NCBI RefSeq assembly: GCF_000376785.1 | Contig: NZ_AQXX01000097.1 | Coordinates: 1-51,557, forward strand | DNA length: 51,557 nt | Reading direction: 5' to 3' | DNA from: Hahella ganghwensis DSM 17046 | GTDB lineage: Bacteria > Pseudomonadota > Gammaproteobacteria > Pseudomonadales > Oleiphilaceae | Shown: in pieces, positions 19,295 through 28,592 of the stretch | Numbering within the stretch: the stretch's first letter is position 1 | Layout: each line of letters opens with the position of its first letter | Translations under genes and position numbers: made by a program | Notes under the pieces: model-generated | What the model was told of the DNA's origin: nothing | Seen by the model: only the letters and a program-made list of their open reading frames with translations | Databases searched by the model: none

Positions 19295-19469
19295 TCCATT
19301 CAGCCTTCGTGTTAGCGTAGTTGTTATAAGTGCGTTTTTTATCAATGTCGCGCTATTATAGGTATTAGAAACAGTCGGAATGTTGAGCCGACCGCTGGTG
19401 AATCATGCCAAATAATCTCCGACAAGCTTTTGATCGCTCACTAAAAAAGATAGTAAAAGCCCATGCAAT

Positions 19470-19505
19470 AACAAGCTTACCTGAAGAGATAAGCTTGTTA
19501 TTTTT
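19470..19505 (+). terminator. Terminator-like hairpin facing against the surrounding genes
   Basis: AACAAGCTTA and TAAGCTTGTT are perfect 10-bp arms with a 10-base loop, followed on the plus strand by ATTTTTACG. All neighbouring genes run on the minus strand, where no T-run follows. It may stop antisense transcription, or attenuate or stabilise the DUF1329-YCF48 transcript as a plain hairpin. Confidence 0.45.
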
Positions 19506-19538
19506 ACGTCACATCAATACGGAGATGACTTGATTTAA

Positions 19539-20927
19539 CTAGCGTTTGCCGCGGCGTCGAAGCGACTGCGGACTAAAATACCGGCGGTCGGGCACTTCGT
19601 TGGTAAACACCAGAGTGGAGCGCTCCTCAGTATCAAGTCCTTGAACATGATAACGCCTGGCCTGCAGATCATAGAATACATCCAGCGCCGTCCATGTCCC
19701 TGGCAGCTCATAATAGTTCTTCAGCAGAGCCATGCTCACACGCCACAGATCTCCCCGACCGTCATATTGGTCAATCAGGGCGATATTCCAGCTATCTTCG
19801 TCAATATAAAAGACCCGCTTGGAATAAATGTGCCGCGCGCCTTCCTTCAAGGTCGCCTCAACAACATGAACCCGATGCTTTTCAAAACGAGTATAGGTTG
19901 GATTAACGTGGGAAATTCCCAGCAAATCAGAATACTTCAGACCAGCCTGTGCAGACTCAAAACTGTTGTAAGGAATATACATTTCCTTAAGTCCGACATA
20001 CTTCCAGTTATAACGGTCGGGGGCACCGTTGAACATATCGGTATCATCTGCAGTTCGCAAATTGTCAGCACCGGCAATGGGTGAGTCGTATGCCAGATTG
20101 GGAGCACGCCTGACCCGACGCTGCCCAGCGTTATAGCCCCACGCCTGTCTGGGCTCCTCCACCTGATCAAGAGTTTCATGCACCAGTACCGCCCCACCAG
20201 CAAGACGTGCGGGTGAAATGGTGAAAGACAGGTAATAGAACAATGTATTTTTCAGACCTTTGTGGTCAATTTCCGGATTATACATATTCCAGAACACTTC
20301 CTGCTGAGAGTTGACCAGGCTGTATTCCCCATTGCGCTGAATCGCCGCCTCGGCAGCACGACGAGTCACAAAAATACCCCGCCAGCGAGTCAGATGATTC
20401 CAAATGGCCTGCAGCGCTTGCCGGTCATTGGCTCCGTGAAGAATAGGAAACGGTATGCCCCCATAGGCACCTGAGATACCATTACCGTCTTTGCTCAACT
20501 TCGCCCGGCTAGCATTCTCAGCAGTGTTCTTATAAACCCATTCAGGCGCCGAGTGTGAACGTCGGGTTTCATAAATGGGGATTTTAAAAGTGGTAGGGTA
20601 AGTACGGAAAAGCGCTTTCAGACCCTCGGTCATATAGGCACTATAGTTGTCCATATTCTGCGCGGTAATTGTCGCAATCGGCTTGTCGGCCTTATATGGA
20701 TCCGGGTGGTGCTGACCAGCCCGCTGGTATTCTGCCGGTGGCTCGGTTATCCCACCATCCCATTTGGGAATATCCTTTCCATTACCATCCCTGATAGCTC
20801 CAAACGGAGTCAGATCTTTCGCTAGTCTTGCCGCTTCTGCGGCGGATACTTCAGCGTGCACACTGGTGGAGGAAAAGGCAAATGCCAACAGACCACCAAG
20901 TATTATTTTTTTATGGTTCATAGACAT
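19539..20927 (-). CDS. DUF1329 exported lipoprotein-fold protein
   Basis: 462 residues. Signal peptide at the N-terminus (KKIILGGLLAFAFSSTSVHA, cut before EV), then the DUF1329 core: PFGAIRDGNGKDIPKWDGGI, FPILHG, RRVRRAPNLAYDSP, VFYIDEDSWNIALIDQYDGRGDLWR. DUF1329 proteins adopt a LolA/LolB-like fold and are thought to handle lipidic molecules in the periplasm or at the outer membrane. Start: ATG with AGGA five bases before it. It is first in the cluster DUF1329, YCF48, RND; the DUF1302 partner usually found beside it is absent here. Confidence 0.92.
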   Translation of the reverse strand: MSMNHKKIILGGLLAFAFSSTSVHAEVSAAEAARLAKDLTPFGAIRDGNGKDIPKWDGGITEPPAEYQRAGQHHPDPYKADKPIATITAQNMDNYSAYMTEGLKALFRTYPTTFKIPIYETRRSHSAPEWVYKNTAENASRAKLSKDGNGISGAYGGIPFPILHGANDRQALQAIWNHLTRWRGIFVTRRAAEAAIQRNGEYSLVNSQQEVFWNMYNPEIDHKGLKNTLFYYLSFTISPARLAGGAVLVHETLDQVEEPRQAWGYNAGQRRVRRAPNLAYDSPIAGADNLRTADDTDMFNGAPDRYNWKYVGLKEMYIPYNSFESAQAGLKYSDLLGISHVNPTYTRFEKHRVHVVEATLKEGARHIYSKRVFYIDEDSWNIALIDQYDGRGDLWRVSMALLKNYYELPGTWTALDVFYDLQARRYHVQGLDTEERSTLVFTNEVPDRRYFSPQSLRRRGKR

Positions 20928-21222
20928 GTGTATCCTGCTCGTAGGTCTTTAAAGGGCATTCAGACTCAGAGACTCGAACCCGAGCTCCCAGAACAAGTAC
21001 CCATAGTGATGCTTTTGTTATTATTCGTTGAATCGTTATTATTATTGGACTTATAACAGCTCCGGGCCTAACCACAGAGCTGTTTGCAAATTGCTCGCAG
21101 ACAGGCTCGCAAATTGTTGATATTGAATAGCTTAACCATGTGACCGTGATTGTCTATCAGAATCGCTATTCATTTAGTAACCAAATATTGATATTTATTA
21201 ACAAATCGACGCAAGAAAGAGC

Positions 21223-23844
21223 CTATTTAAGACTCTTACTTACGACTTCATAAACATCTTTTGACAAATCGGGCGCACGGGCAATTCTGGCCAGACTACT
21301 CTTCATGGCTTCTGAACGAGCGGGCTCATAACGCTTCCAGCGCGTGAGAGGCGTTACGAGACGTGCGGCAATCTGAGGGTTCAGTTTATTCAGCTTCAGT
21401 ATCCAGTCCGCCAGAAATTCATAGCCACTGGCATCCGCCTGATGAAACTGCTTCCAGTTCTGGCCTGCAAAGACCCCAACCACTGAGCGCACTTTGTTTG
21501 GATTCTTTTCTGAGAACAGATCATGCTCTGTCAGTGCTTTTACATTTTCCAGAGATCCATAGGCGTCACTCGCCGCCTGCACGCTGAACCAGCTTTCCAT
21601 GACCAGCGCATCCTTGTGCCAGCGCTGATAGAAAGCCTCCAGCGCCTGTGCCGCCTGTTCGCTCGCCGCTGTCACCAGAGCATTTAACGCCGAAAGTTCG
21701 TCAGTCATATTCTCAGCGGCCCGGAATTGCCTATGGGCCAGATCGCCCACGGACTCACTTCCACCTGCCGCCAGCAGCATTAGTAAGGCATTTTTATATG
21801 ACCGCATCCCCATGGTCAGACTATCTGTCCCCGTCCCTTTCATCGACGAATCCAGCACCTGATAGCGCTCCACGATCAACGATTCAAATTCAGCCACAAG
21901 CCTTTTCTGCAAAGTTTCTCTAGCGTCGATTAAGGCATCCACATGGATGACATCACTCTGCTCTGCCAGGAAAGAAAGACTGGGAACCGCCATCATTTTG
22001 GCCAGCATGGCATAATCGTCGCCTTTATCCTCCAGCACTGATCTGAATGCCTCCAGATAGGCCTGATCGACCTGAAGAGCTTCACCTGCCAGAGAGGCCT
22101 CCATCATGTCCTGCAACACACTGGTTGCCAGCCGTTGCCCAGCATCCCAGCGGTTGAAACCATCACTGTCATGGGACATCAGGAAGGTCAGCTGTTCACG
22201 GGTGTAACCGTAATCAATCTTTACCGGCGCAGAGAAGTGCCGGAAAAGTGAAGGAACCGGCCGGGAAGACACATCAGAAAACTCAAACGTCTGTTCAGAC
22301 TGAGTAAGCTCAATCACATCATTGGCAAAGGGAATGGCAAGATCCTGACCATCACTACCCACCAGTCCGAGTTTCATGGGTATATGATACGGTTCTTTCA
22401 CCTCCTGCCCCGGCGTAGGTGGACAGGATTGAGAAACATGAAGCCGATAAACCTGGCTGGCCTCATCGTATTCGTCCGTCACAACAATTCTGGGTGTTCC
22501 CGACTGGCTATACCAGCGACGGAACTGAGTCAGATCCCGTTGACTGACCTCCTCCATGCAGGCGACGAAATCATCAGTTGTCACCGCCTGACCATCATGG
22601 CGCTCAAAATACAGATCACTCCCTTCGCGAAACTTTTCAGCCCCAAGCAAGGTATGCAGCATACGAACAACTTCAGCGCCCTTTTCATAAACGGTCAGGG
22701 TATAGAAGTTGGAGATTTCCATGTAGGAATCCGGACGTACCGAGTGCGCCATGGGCCCGCCATCTTCGGCAAATTGCGCAGTTCGCAGCAGATTCACATC
22801 TTCAATCCGCTTCACCGCACGGGAATGCATGTCAGCCGAAAACTCTGAATCCCGGAAAACAGTAAATCCTTCCTTGAGACTCAGTTGAAACCAGTCACGG
22901 CAGGTCACCCGATTCCCTGACCAGTTGTGGAAGTATTCATGAGCAACAATAGCTTCTACTCTCTGGAAAGTCGCATCCGTCGCCGTTTTTGGATTGGCCA
23001 GGACACAGGAGGAATTGAATATATTCAGTCCCTTGTTTTCCATCGCCCCCATGTTGAAATCACTCACGGCCACGATATTGAAGATATCAAGGTCATATTC
23101 CCGGCCGTAAACTTCCTCATCCCACTTCATGGAACGCTTCAGCGAATCCATCGCATGATCGCATTTTTCCAGGTCATGAGGCTCCACATATATGCGTAAC
23201 TGAACGCGACGCCCGGACATGGTGTCGTAATGGGATTCAACAAACTCAAGATTCCCAGCGACCAGAGCAAACAGATAACATGGCTTTCTGAACGGATCTT
23301 CCCAGGTTACCCAATGACGATTATCTGACTCACCGCTTTCGATCGGGTTCCCATTGGATAGCAGAACAGGATAACGGTCTTTTTCCGCTTCAATGGTTGT
23401 CGTAAACCTGGACATCACATCCGGACGATCCAGATAGTAGGTGATCCGGCGAAAACCTTCCGCTTCACATTGAGTGCAGAACATAGAACTGGATCGATAC
23501 AGCCCCTCAAGACAGGTATTTTCCTGAGGCTTGATCCAGGTCACCACATTCAGCACAAATGCCTTGGGCAGTCTTTCCAGAGTCAGCCCATCTTCGTCCA
23601 GAACATACTCATTGGGCTGCAACTCACGACCATCAAGTACCAGATGCTGAAGTTCCAGGTCCACGCCATCCAGCCGCAGTACGTTACGAAAATCCACCGC
23701 ATCAGGATTCTGGCGGATGTGCAGATGGGAAGTCACCCGGGCGCCATCCTCAAACAGCTGAAACCTCAGATGGGTTTCATCAATCAGGAAATCAGGTCGA
23801 CGATAATCTTTCAGATAAATAGTTCTTGGCTGGCTTTCTTTCAT
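21223..23844 (-). CDS. pepN: Aminopeptidase N (M1 family)
   Basis: 873 residues (E. coli PepN: 870). The exopeptidase motif GAMEN is at 266-270 and the zinc site HEYFHNW at 302-308, with the third ligand E325 in LKEGFTVF. N-terminal beta-domain, thermolysin-like centre and the long helical C-terminal domain (DUF3458-type) are all present. Cytoplasmic, broad-specificity removal of N-terminal residues in protein turnover. Single gene with its own 295-base upstream region; that region holds direct repeats of GCAAATTG and CTCGCA near 21080-21115 but no clear operator. Confidence 0.97.
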   Translation of the reverse strand: MKESQPRTIYLKDYRRPDFLIDETHLRFQLFEDGARVTSHLHIRQNPDAVDFRNVLRLDGVDLELQHLVLDGRELQPNEYVLDEDGLTLERLPKAFVLNVVTWIKPQENTCLEGLYRSSSMFCTQCEAEGFRRITYYLDRPDVMSRFTTTIEAEKDRYPVLLSNGNPIESGESDNRHWVTWEDPFRKPCYLFALVAGNLEFVESHYDTMSGRRVQLRIYVEPHDLEKCDHAMDSLKRSMKWDEEVYGREYDLDIFNIVAVSDFNMGAMENKGLNIFNSSCVLANPKTATDATFQRVEAIVAHEYFHNWSGNRVTCRDWFQLSLKEGFTVFRDSEFSADMHSRAVKRIEDVNLLRTAQFAEDGGPMAHSVRPDSYMEISNFYTLTVYEKGAEVVRMLHTLLGAEKFREGSDLYFERHDGQAVTTDDFVACMEEVSQRDLTQFRRWYSQSGTPRIVVTDEYDEASQVYRLHVSQSCPPTPGQEVKEPYHIPMKLGLVGSDGQDLAIPFANDVIELTQSEQTFEFSDVSSRPVPSLFRHFSAPVKIDYGYTREQLTFLMSHDSDGFNRWDAGQRLATSVLQDMMEASLAGEALQVDQAYLEAFRSVLEDKGDDYAMLAKMMAVPSLSFLAEQSDVIHVDALIDARETLQKRLVAEFESLIVERYQVLDSSMKGTGTDSLTMGMRSYKNALLMLLAAGGSESVGDLAHRQFRAAENMTDELSALNALVTAASEQAAQALEAFYQRWHKDALVMESWFSVQAASDAYGSLENVKALTEHDLFSEKNPNKVRSVVGVFAGQNWKQFHQADASGYEFLADWILKLNKLNPQIAARLVTPLTRWKRYEPARSEAMKSSLARIARAPDLSKDVYEVVSKSLK

Positions 23845-23917
23845 GCTGTGATCTTCTGATTCATCTTGGTTTTATGTCTTAAACCAGTACCCGACCATTG
23901 CCCGGGATCATACCGGT

Positions 23918-24763
23918 TCACGATGCCGCTTTAAATTCCACTTCGAATGCAGTGAATTTACGAATATTGATACATCCCGTATCCAGAATCAGGTACTGTC
24001 CCTTAATCCCCAGAAGCGTACCACTGACTTCCGGGATCTTTTCCGGATTAATACTTTTTACTTTGACAGGATATTCGAGGACAGGATAAGCGATCTCCAG
24101 GCTTTCTGCGTCTAAAAGTTTTGTCACTTCTGCACCCTGCTCCGTCTGAATCAACTGTGAAACTCCCTGATCAAAGGTCGCGAATAATCTATCACGCTCA
24201 GCCAACAAATCCAGTGGCTCAGGGGCGCCTTTGAGCATCGCTTGCCAGTGAGTACGATCATTGAGTTCTGATCGGAGAAGGTCTTCCACCAGGCCGGACA
24301 TGCGTCGGTTATGCACTTCCAGAATCGGCAGTGCCTGTGCTGCCCCCTGATCAATCCAACGAGTGGGTATCTGGGTTTTCCGGGTAATCCCCACTTTCAA
24401 TCCTGACGAGTTTGCCAGATAGACAACATGTGGAACCATACAATGAGCTTCACCCCATTCCGGCTCACGACAAGTACCCTCAAAATAGTGACATTTTTCC
24501 GGACTCATGATGCAGGAATCGCATCGTGCCAGTTTCTTGAAACATGGGAAGCAGAATCCCTGACTAAAGCTCTTTTTGGTTTTACGCCCACAATGACTGC
24601 AGAAGATATTACCACTGAATTTGAGTTCGACCGTCTTTCCAAGACTCGGGTTCAGGTCAATACGCTCGTCACCGATGATCATCTGGTAATCCACCGGCAT
24701 TCCTGGCTCAGAGTTCAGGCGGCTGCCCATTTTTTCCAGGCAGCCTTGCACTGTATCTGTCAA
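23918..24763 (-). CDS. DUF2797 protein (GIY-YIG-like with zinc cysteines)
   Basis: 281 residues. An N-terminal Cys cluster (FCSHCGRKTKK, CFPCFKKLARCDSC, CHYFEGTC) looks like a zinc-binding region. VVYLANSSGLKVGITR, near residue 125, resembles the core of GIY-YIG nucleases. Function unknown. The start is TTG at 24763, well supported by GAGGTG five bases upstream; the ATG twelve codons later has no such site. It lies just upstream of pepN in the same direction, with 73 bases between. Confidence 0.85.
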   Translation of the reverse strand: MTDTVQGCLEKMGSRLNSEPGMPVDYQMIIGDERIDLNPSLGKTVELKFSGNIFCSHCGRKTKKSFSQGFCFPCFKKLARCDSCIMSPEKCHYFEGTCREPEWGEAHCMVPHVVYLANSSGLKVGITRKTQIPTRWIDQGAAQALPILEVHNRRMSGLVEDLLRSELNDRTHWQAMLKGAPEPLDLLAERDRLFATFDQGVSQLIQTEQGAEVTKLLDAESLEIAYPVLEYPVKVKSINPEKIPEVSGTLLGIKGQYLILDTGCINIRKFTAFEVEFKAAS

Positions 24764-24954
24764 AGTATCACCTCATATATTCAGCGACTGACAGGTATAC
24801 ATGAGTACCCCGTCGCTGTGTCGTTCTTTTGATTATATGTCGGCGACTCCCTAAGCCTGCTCACGGCTTGGCAATCGCTCAGGATGGCAGCCATTCAGGA
24901 CCTGTGCCCCACAGATAGTGCCATTCAATTGAATAAATTTTGCCTATGTGGCGA

Positions 24955-25236
24955 TCAGTGACGGGTGTCGTTCCCGCCAGGCGTCCAGACACCAGATGCG
25001 GGCTGATTACCTGCTTTCTCTGCACAAGGAGTGGGTTTGTCGCGGGCGATATACCCTACCCGCTGCTCTTCCGGTACATTATTGGCCGCTTCATAGGCAA
25101 TAACAGCATCCATGCAAATCTGTTTTTGCTCTGTCGTCAGTGAGCGTCCATCCGGCCAGCGCCCCAGTTCCAGGGAACGCTTCAGCGACTCATAAACTTC
25201 AGGTGTAAGATTCTTCGCGACTTCAACAAAGGACAT
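24955..25236 (-). CDS. DUF1315 (YeaC-like) small protein
   Basis: 93 residues. The DUF1315 pattern is clear: MSFVEVAKNLTPEVYESLKR, LGRWPDGRSLTTEQKQICMDAVIAYE and RVGYI. The start ATG at 25236 has AGGAG six bases before it; seven further codons upstream are open but lack a site. No known function; widespread in gammaproteobacteria as a soluble protein. The 3' end carries a Pro/Gly-rich tail. It is transcribed away from the Fur-box RNA described next. Confidence 0.88.
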   Translation of the reverse strand: MSFVEVAKNLTPEVYESLKRSLELGRWPDGRSLTTEQKQICMDAVIAYEAANNVPEEQRVGYIARDKPTPCAEKAGNQPASGVWTPGGNDTRH

Positions 25237-25432
25237 GGTTTCTCCTGCAGGAAACATTAACCGGAAACTGGAGCGGAACTATACCACAAAGCCCCAGCTC
25301 TCTTTTATCCCGCTATACAAATAACCCTGCAATACAAATAGCCCTATTAGTCATTTTACCCGTCTGGCCAATTCACCTCGCATGTAGATTGTGGCCATTC
25401 AACATAAAAAACCAGTTAGCACAAAAAAAGTG

Positions 25433-25464
25433 TTGACTTACAATTGCAAATCATTATCATTTGC
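25433..25464 (+). promoter_or_regulatory. Sigma70-type promoter overlapped by a Fur box
   Basis: TTGACT (25433-25438), a 16-base spacer and TATCAT (25455-25460) form a promoter. The palindrome GCAAATCATTATCATTTGC (25446-25464) matches the Fur consensus of NAT(A/T)AT repeats around a central T and covers spacer and -10. Fur with iron would shut this promoter. The only thing downstream on the plus strand is a short structured RNA. Confidence 0.7.
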
Positions 25465-25466
25465 AT

Positions 25467-25597
25467 TGTGTGTTTGATCCCACACAAACTCTCATCAGAG
25501 TATTCACAGCATATTTAGAGGGAGAGACGAAAGCTGCGTTGTTAGGATCACCGCCATCACAACGGTCGTTCTTGCAGCTTTCCCCCCTCGTTTTTTT
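25467..25597 (+). ncRNA. Candidate iron-regulated small RNA (RyhB/PrrF-like in regulation)
   Basis: About 130 nt, bounded by the Fur-box promoter and a terminator. Stem 1: TTGTGTG/CACACAA, beginning at the predicted +1 (25466-25487). Stem 2: ACTCT/AGAGT with loop CATC (25488-25501). Then an A/T-rich single-stranded stretch (ATTCACAGCATATTTA), a possible Hfq site. Stem 3: GAGGG plus GAAAGCTGC pairing with GCAGCTTTC plus CCCTC (25518-25589), with a short inner stem CGTTGT/ACAACG, closed by T7 (25591-25597). No convincing protein is encoded. Low iron would induce it. It does not contain the E. coli RyhB core that I remember, so similarity is in logic rather than sequence. A discontinuous match to the sodB start region is described under findings. 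Confidence 0.6.
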
Positions 25598-25670
25598 CAG
25601 CTTCTTTTATCTCAATCTGATTTTCAGAATTCACCAAGGAAATATCAGAGCGAGCCCAGCTCGACAATCA

Positions 25671-26531
25671 TCAACGCTTTTTAAATATCAGCATCAGACC
25701 CGCTGCCACTACCCCACAAACAAACCCCATAAAATGCGCCATATTGGCCAAATGAAGACCGAACAGATCAAACACGCCAAAGATTCCGGCAAACATCCAT
25801 AGAACACTTAGCACAACTAAACTCTGGTGGACCCATATTCCCTTTTTGGGCGCGAGTATCATTCCTGCCGCATGGACCCCGATCATGGCATATACCACAC
25901 CGGAAAAGCCGGCAAACCCCGGCCCGCTGGCAAAAAACTGACTGACATTGGAAATCAATGCGGTGACAAAGACCAGAGTCAGTAAACCAAACACCCCCAT
26001 ATAGCGTTCCAGGCTACGCCCAAAAACCCACACCCCCAGGGAGTTAAACAGCCAGTGCATCACGCCCCAATGTAACCAGGCAGGAGCGATAAGACGCCAG
26101 TAGTCCCCTTCCTGAAACAGAAAACGGATCCCCTCCATCGGGGAGGCCATTAGAGGAAAAGGAAAGGCATACCTGTCCAGGAAGAGAAAATAGCGATGCG
26201 AGTCAAATTCGCCAAACCCTGTCCAGACGGCTGTAATGAGTAAACTGATCAGCAGACAGACGATAGTCGGATAACCGGCAAGCCTTGCCAATAGTGACGG
26301 TGTCGCCACCTGACGACCCTGAAACCAATCCTGCACTTGCCCCTGCAGTTGCGTGTCTTGCAGATACCTTTTTGCCGCCTCCAGTACCATAGGCCGCAGG
26401 CTGGCATCATTTACCCAGATAATTTGTTTGCCGGATTCTTCCGAGACCTTTATGGGAATTCGTTGTGATTGCAAATAACGATAGAGGGGCTCGATATTCA
26501 CATCGACCCCCAGTTCGAGGACTTTTTCCAT
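25671..26531 (-). CDS. Rhomboid-family intramembrane serine protease (GlpG-like)
   Basis: 286 residues from the ATG at 26531; the frame runs on upstream, but that part is a shadow of the phosphoesterase gene. Residues 1-80 are a cytosolic domain like that of GlpG. Six membrane segments follow. Family landmarks: HWGVMHWLFN (oxyanion-hole His and Asn, 154-163), catalytic Ser210 in GFSG, catalytic His266 in NMAHFMGFVCG. Rhomboids cleave membrane proteins inside the bilayer; substrate unknown. It starts 14 bases after the phosphoesterase stop, so it is in an operon with it and nadK. Confidence 0.92.
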   Translation of the reverse strand: MEKVLELGVDVNIEPLYRYLQSQRIPIKVSEESGKQIIWVNDASLRPMVLEAAKRYLQDTQLQGQVQDWFQGRQVATPSLLARLAGYPTIVCLLISLLITAVWTGFGEFDSHRYFLFLDRYAFPFPLMASPMEGIRFLFQEGDYWRLIAPAWLHWGVMHWLFNSLGVWVFGRSLERYMGVFGLLTLVFVTALISNVSQFFASGPGFAGFSGVVYAMIGVHAAGMILAPKKGIWVHQSLVVLSVLWMFAGIFGVFDLFGLHLANMAHFMGFVCGVVAAGLMLIFKKR

Positions 26532-26545
26532 TCGTTTAACCGGCC

Positions 26546-27556
26546 TTAATAACTCAGCCCTGCCCCTGGCGGAATATCCCTTGAGACATCCACCCAGACA
26601 AAATTCTCTTTCTTCAAAGCCCGCTCGCCACTCATGCGATAGGCCACCAATTTGCCGTACTTCACTGCACTGTAATCCAGGCAGGCAATATTCTTTCTTA
26701 CCGGTCGGGGAGTTCCTGATAGCCAATAATGTCCGACAAATAAGGGCGCTTCATCCGGCCCATAAAACACCAGCCGGGATCGCTCAGTGTCAGAGAGAGG
26801 CCTGTGCTGAACCTCCTCGGGCAGACCATCCGGCTGAAACACCACGTCGTCGTAGGTTTGCGGATCTTCCGCCCAGAATTTGGTACGGAAGAACGTGCGG
26901 GTATATCCATCCCCGCTTTTCATTGCCAACCCTTTGGGAAGCGGCATGTCTGTGCCTCTGAGCAAACGATCCATGACATGGCCGGCAAAGCTTTCTCGGA
27001 CGGTGGAAGCGTGGAGAAAATCTTCATCAATGACCGCATCCGGATGAATCTCCAAAAAATCCTCGACCAGCTTATGATCCCAGCATGCGTGCACCACGCG
27101 AAATTCTGGTGTATCAATCAGAATCGGAAGGGTCATAAACCATTCCAGAAAGTGATTCCACTCATGCCCATAATTCGCAAACTGCTCCAGGGTTTCCCTG
27201 ATCACGCGCTCATGCCGGGGGGTATGCTCCCGCAGATAAGTTTTATTACTGCCCGGTCGCGCCAATGTACAATAGCCCAGCGCATTATATTCGTGGTTTC
27301 CCATGACAATCCGGGCAGCACCATGCTCAACCATATCCCGGACAACGTGCAGCGCCTCTCTGATTCGAGGACCACGATCAACAATATCGCCCACAAAAAC
27401 CGCCTGGCGGTCTTTATGCTGAAATACGCCGTTTATCTTCTGGTAATCCATTTTTTCAAGTAGTTTTACCAGCGTTTTGGCACAGCCGTGCACATCGCCG
27501 ATAAAGTCATAACCACTGAAACGGCCTGCTTCTGATCCGGTATCTACTTCACTCAT
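26546..27556 (-). CDS. Calcineurin-like metallophosphoesterase
   Basis: 336 residues. All metal motifs are present: GDVHG (20-24), GDIVDRGP (56-63), GNHE (86-89), then HACWDH and FVGHYW further on. This is the phosphoprotein-phosphatase/ApaH-like subgroup; candidate substrates are diadenosine polyphosphates or phosphoproteins, not decided by sequence. ApaH itself is shorter (~280). The ATG lies three bases after the nadK stop, with GGAGTG inside nadK as its ribosome site, so the two are coupled. Confidence 0.9.
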   Translation of the reverse strand: MSEVDTGSEAGRFSGYDFIGDVHGCAKTLVKLLEKMDYQKINGVFQHKDRQAVFVGDIVDRGPRIREALHVVRDMVEHGAARIVMGNHEYNALGYCTLARPGSNKTYLREHTPRHERVIRETLEQFANYGHEWNHFLEWFMTLPILIDTPEFRVVHACWDHKLVEDFLEIHPDAVIDEDFLHASTVRESFAGHVMDRLLRGTDMPLPKGLAMKSGDGYTRTFFRTKFWAEDPQTYDDVVFQPDGLPEEVQHRPLSDTERSRLVFYGPDEAPLFVGHYWLSGTPRPVRKNIACLDYSAVKYGKLVAYRMSGERALKKENFVWVDVSRDIPPGAGLSY

Positions 27557-27559
27557 CCG

Positions 27560-28450
27560 TCAGTACACTCCGTCATTTTTACTACTTGACCACCCCAGCT
27601 TATCGCGGCAGATCTGATAGAAATTATGATTCATAGGATGTATCAGTCGCAGTTTCTGAGGCTTCTTCCCAATGGTGACCGTATCACCGGGGGCACAGGT
27701 AATATGGGTTTGACCATCGCAACTGACATGGGGATAGGTTTCGTTATAGTCACCAATAATCACCTTGATCTCGCTATTACCGTCGACGACTATCGGTCGG
27801 CTACTCAGTGTATGAGGAAACATGGGCACCAATGCAACGGCATCCAGCCTTGGATGCATGATAGGTCCACCTGCAGACAATGCGTAGGCCGTCGATCCTG
27901 TGGGCGTGGTCACAATCAAACCGTCTGAGCGCTGACTGTTGACAAACTGTCCCTCAATATACAGATCAAAACCAATCATTCTGGTGGACTTCCCCGGATG
28001 CAAAACGATGTCATTCAAACCGCACCCATAACCGATGGGTTCGCCATCACGCTTTACGTATGCATCCAGAAGAAAGCGGGATTCTTCAATATACTTGCCT
28101 TTCAGCACTTCTCCCACCTGATCTTCGATCTCAGACGGCAGGATGTCGGTCAGAAAGCCCAAACGCCCGCGATTAACCCCTAAAACAGGCACATTGGAAC
28201 CAGCCAGAGCACGAGCAGCCCCCAGCAGACTGCCATCTCCCCCGACAACAATTGCCAGATCACATATCTCTCCCAGCATTTTCCTGCTGGAAACCTGAGC
28301 GCCATGGCCCGGCATCACTGCCGCGGTGGATTCCTCAATAATGACGGAATATCCTTCACTGAACAGGAAGGCCTTTAACCGCTTTAGCGTGTCCACAACC
28401 TGTGAACTGCCCATCCGCCCGATCAGACCAATGTTTCTGAATTGTTCCAT
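27560..28450 (-). CDS. nadK: NAD kinase
   Basis: 296 residues (E. coli: 292). It phosphorylates NAD to NADP, the only route to NADP. The catalytic GGDGS motif (VVGGDGSLLG), NRGRLGFLTD, LNDIVLHPG and the TPTGSTAYALSAGGPI loop are all intact. Seven further codons are open upstream, but the ATG at 28450 follows TAAGGGTATCT and matches the usual beginning MEQFRNIGLIGR. First gene of the nadK-phosphoesterase-rhomboid operon; divergent from the DUF1853 gene, with 142 bases between. Confidence 0.97.
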   Translation of the reverse strand: MEQFRNIGLIGRMGSSQVVDTLKRLKAFLFSEGYSVIIEESTAAVMPGHGAQVSSRKMLGEICDLAIVVGGDGSLLGAARALAGSNVPVLGVNRGRLGFLTDILPSEIEDQVGEVLKGKYIEESRFLLDAYVKRDGEPIGYGCGLNDIVLHPGKSTRMIGFDLYIEGQFVNSQRSDGLIVTTPTGSTAYALSAGGPIMHPRLDAVALVPMFPHTLSSRPIVVDGNSEIKVIIGDYNETYPHVSCDGQTHITCAPGDTVTIGKKPQKLRLIHPMNHNFYQICRDKLGWSSSKNDGVY

Positions 28451-28592
28451 AGATACCCTTAGGCTATTCAAGAGAAACGTGATTTGTCACTTTATGGTAA
28501 CCAACTTCAGACGCATTGTAGAGGATTGCACGTACAGGTTCTTCCCAATATCCTGTCATCCTTCATTAATTTTTCTCAGGTAAGACAGTATT

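Noticed and set aside
25461-25802. 113-aa plus-strand frame through the Fur-box RNA
   Set aside because: It lacks a ribosome site, crosses the T7 terminator and runs into antisense of the rhomboid gene.
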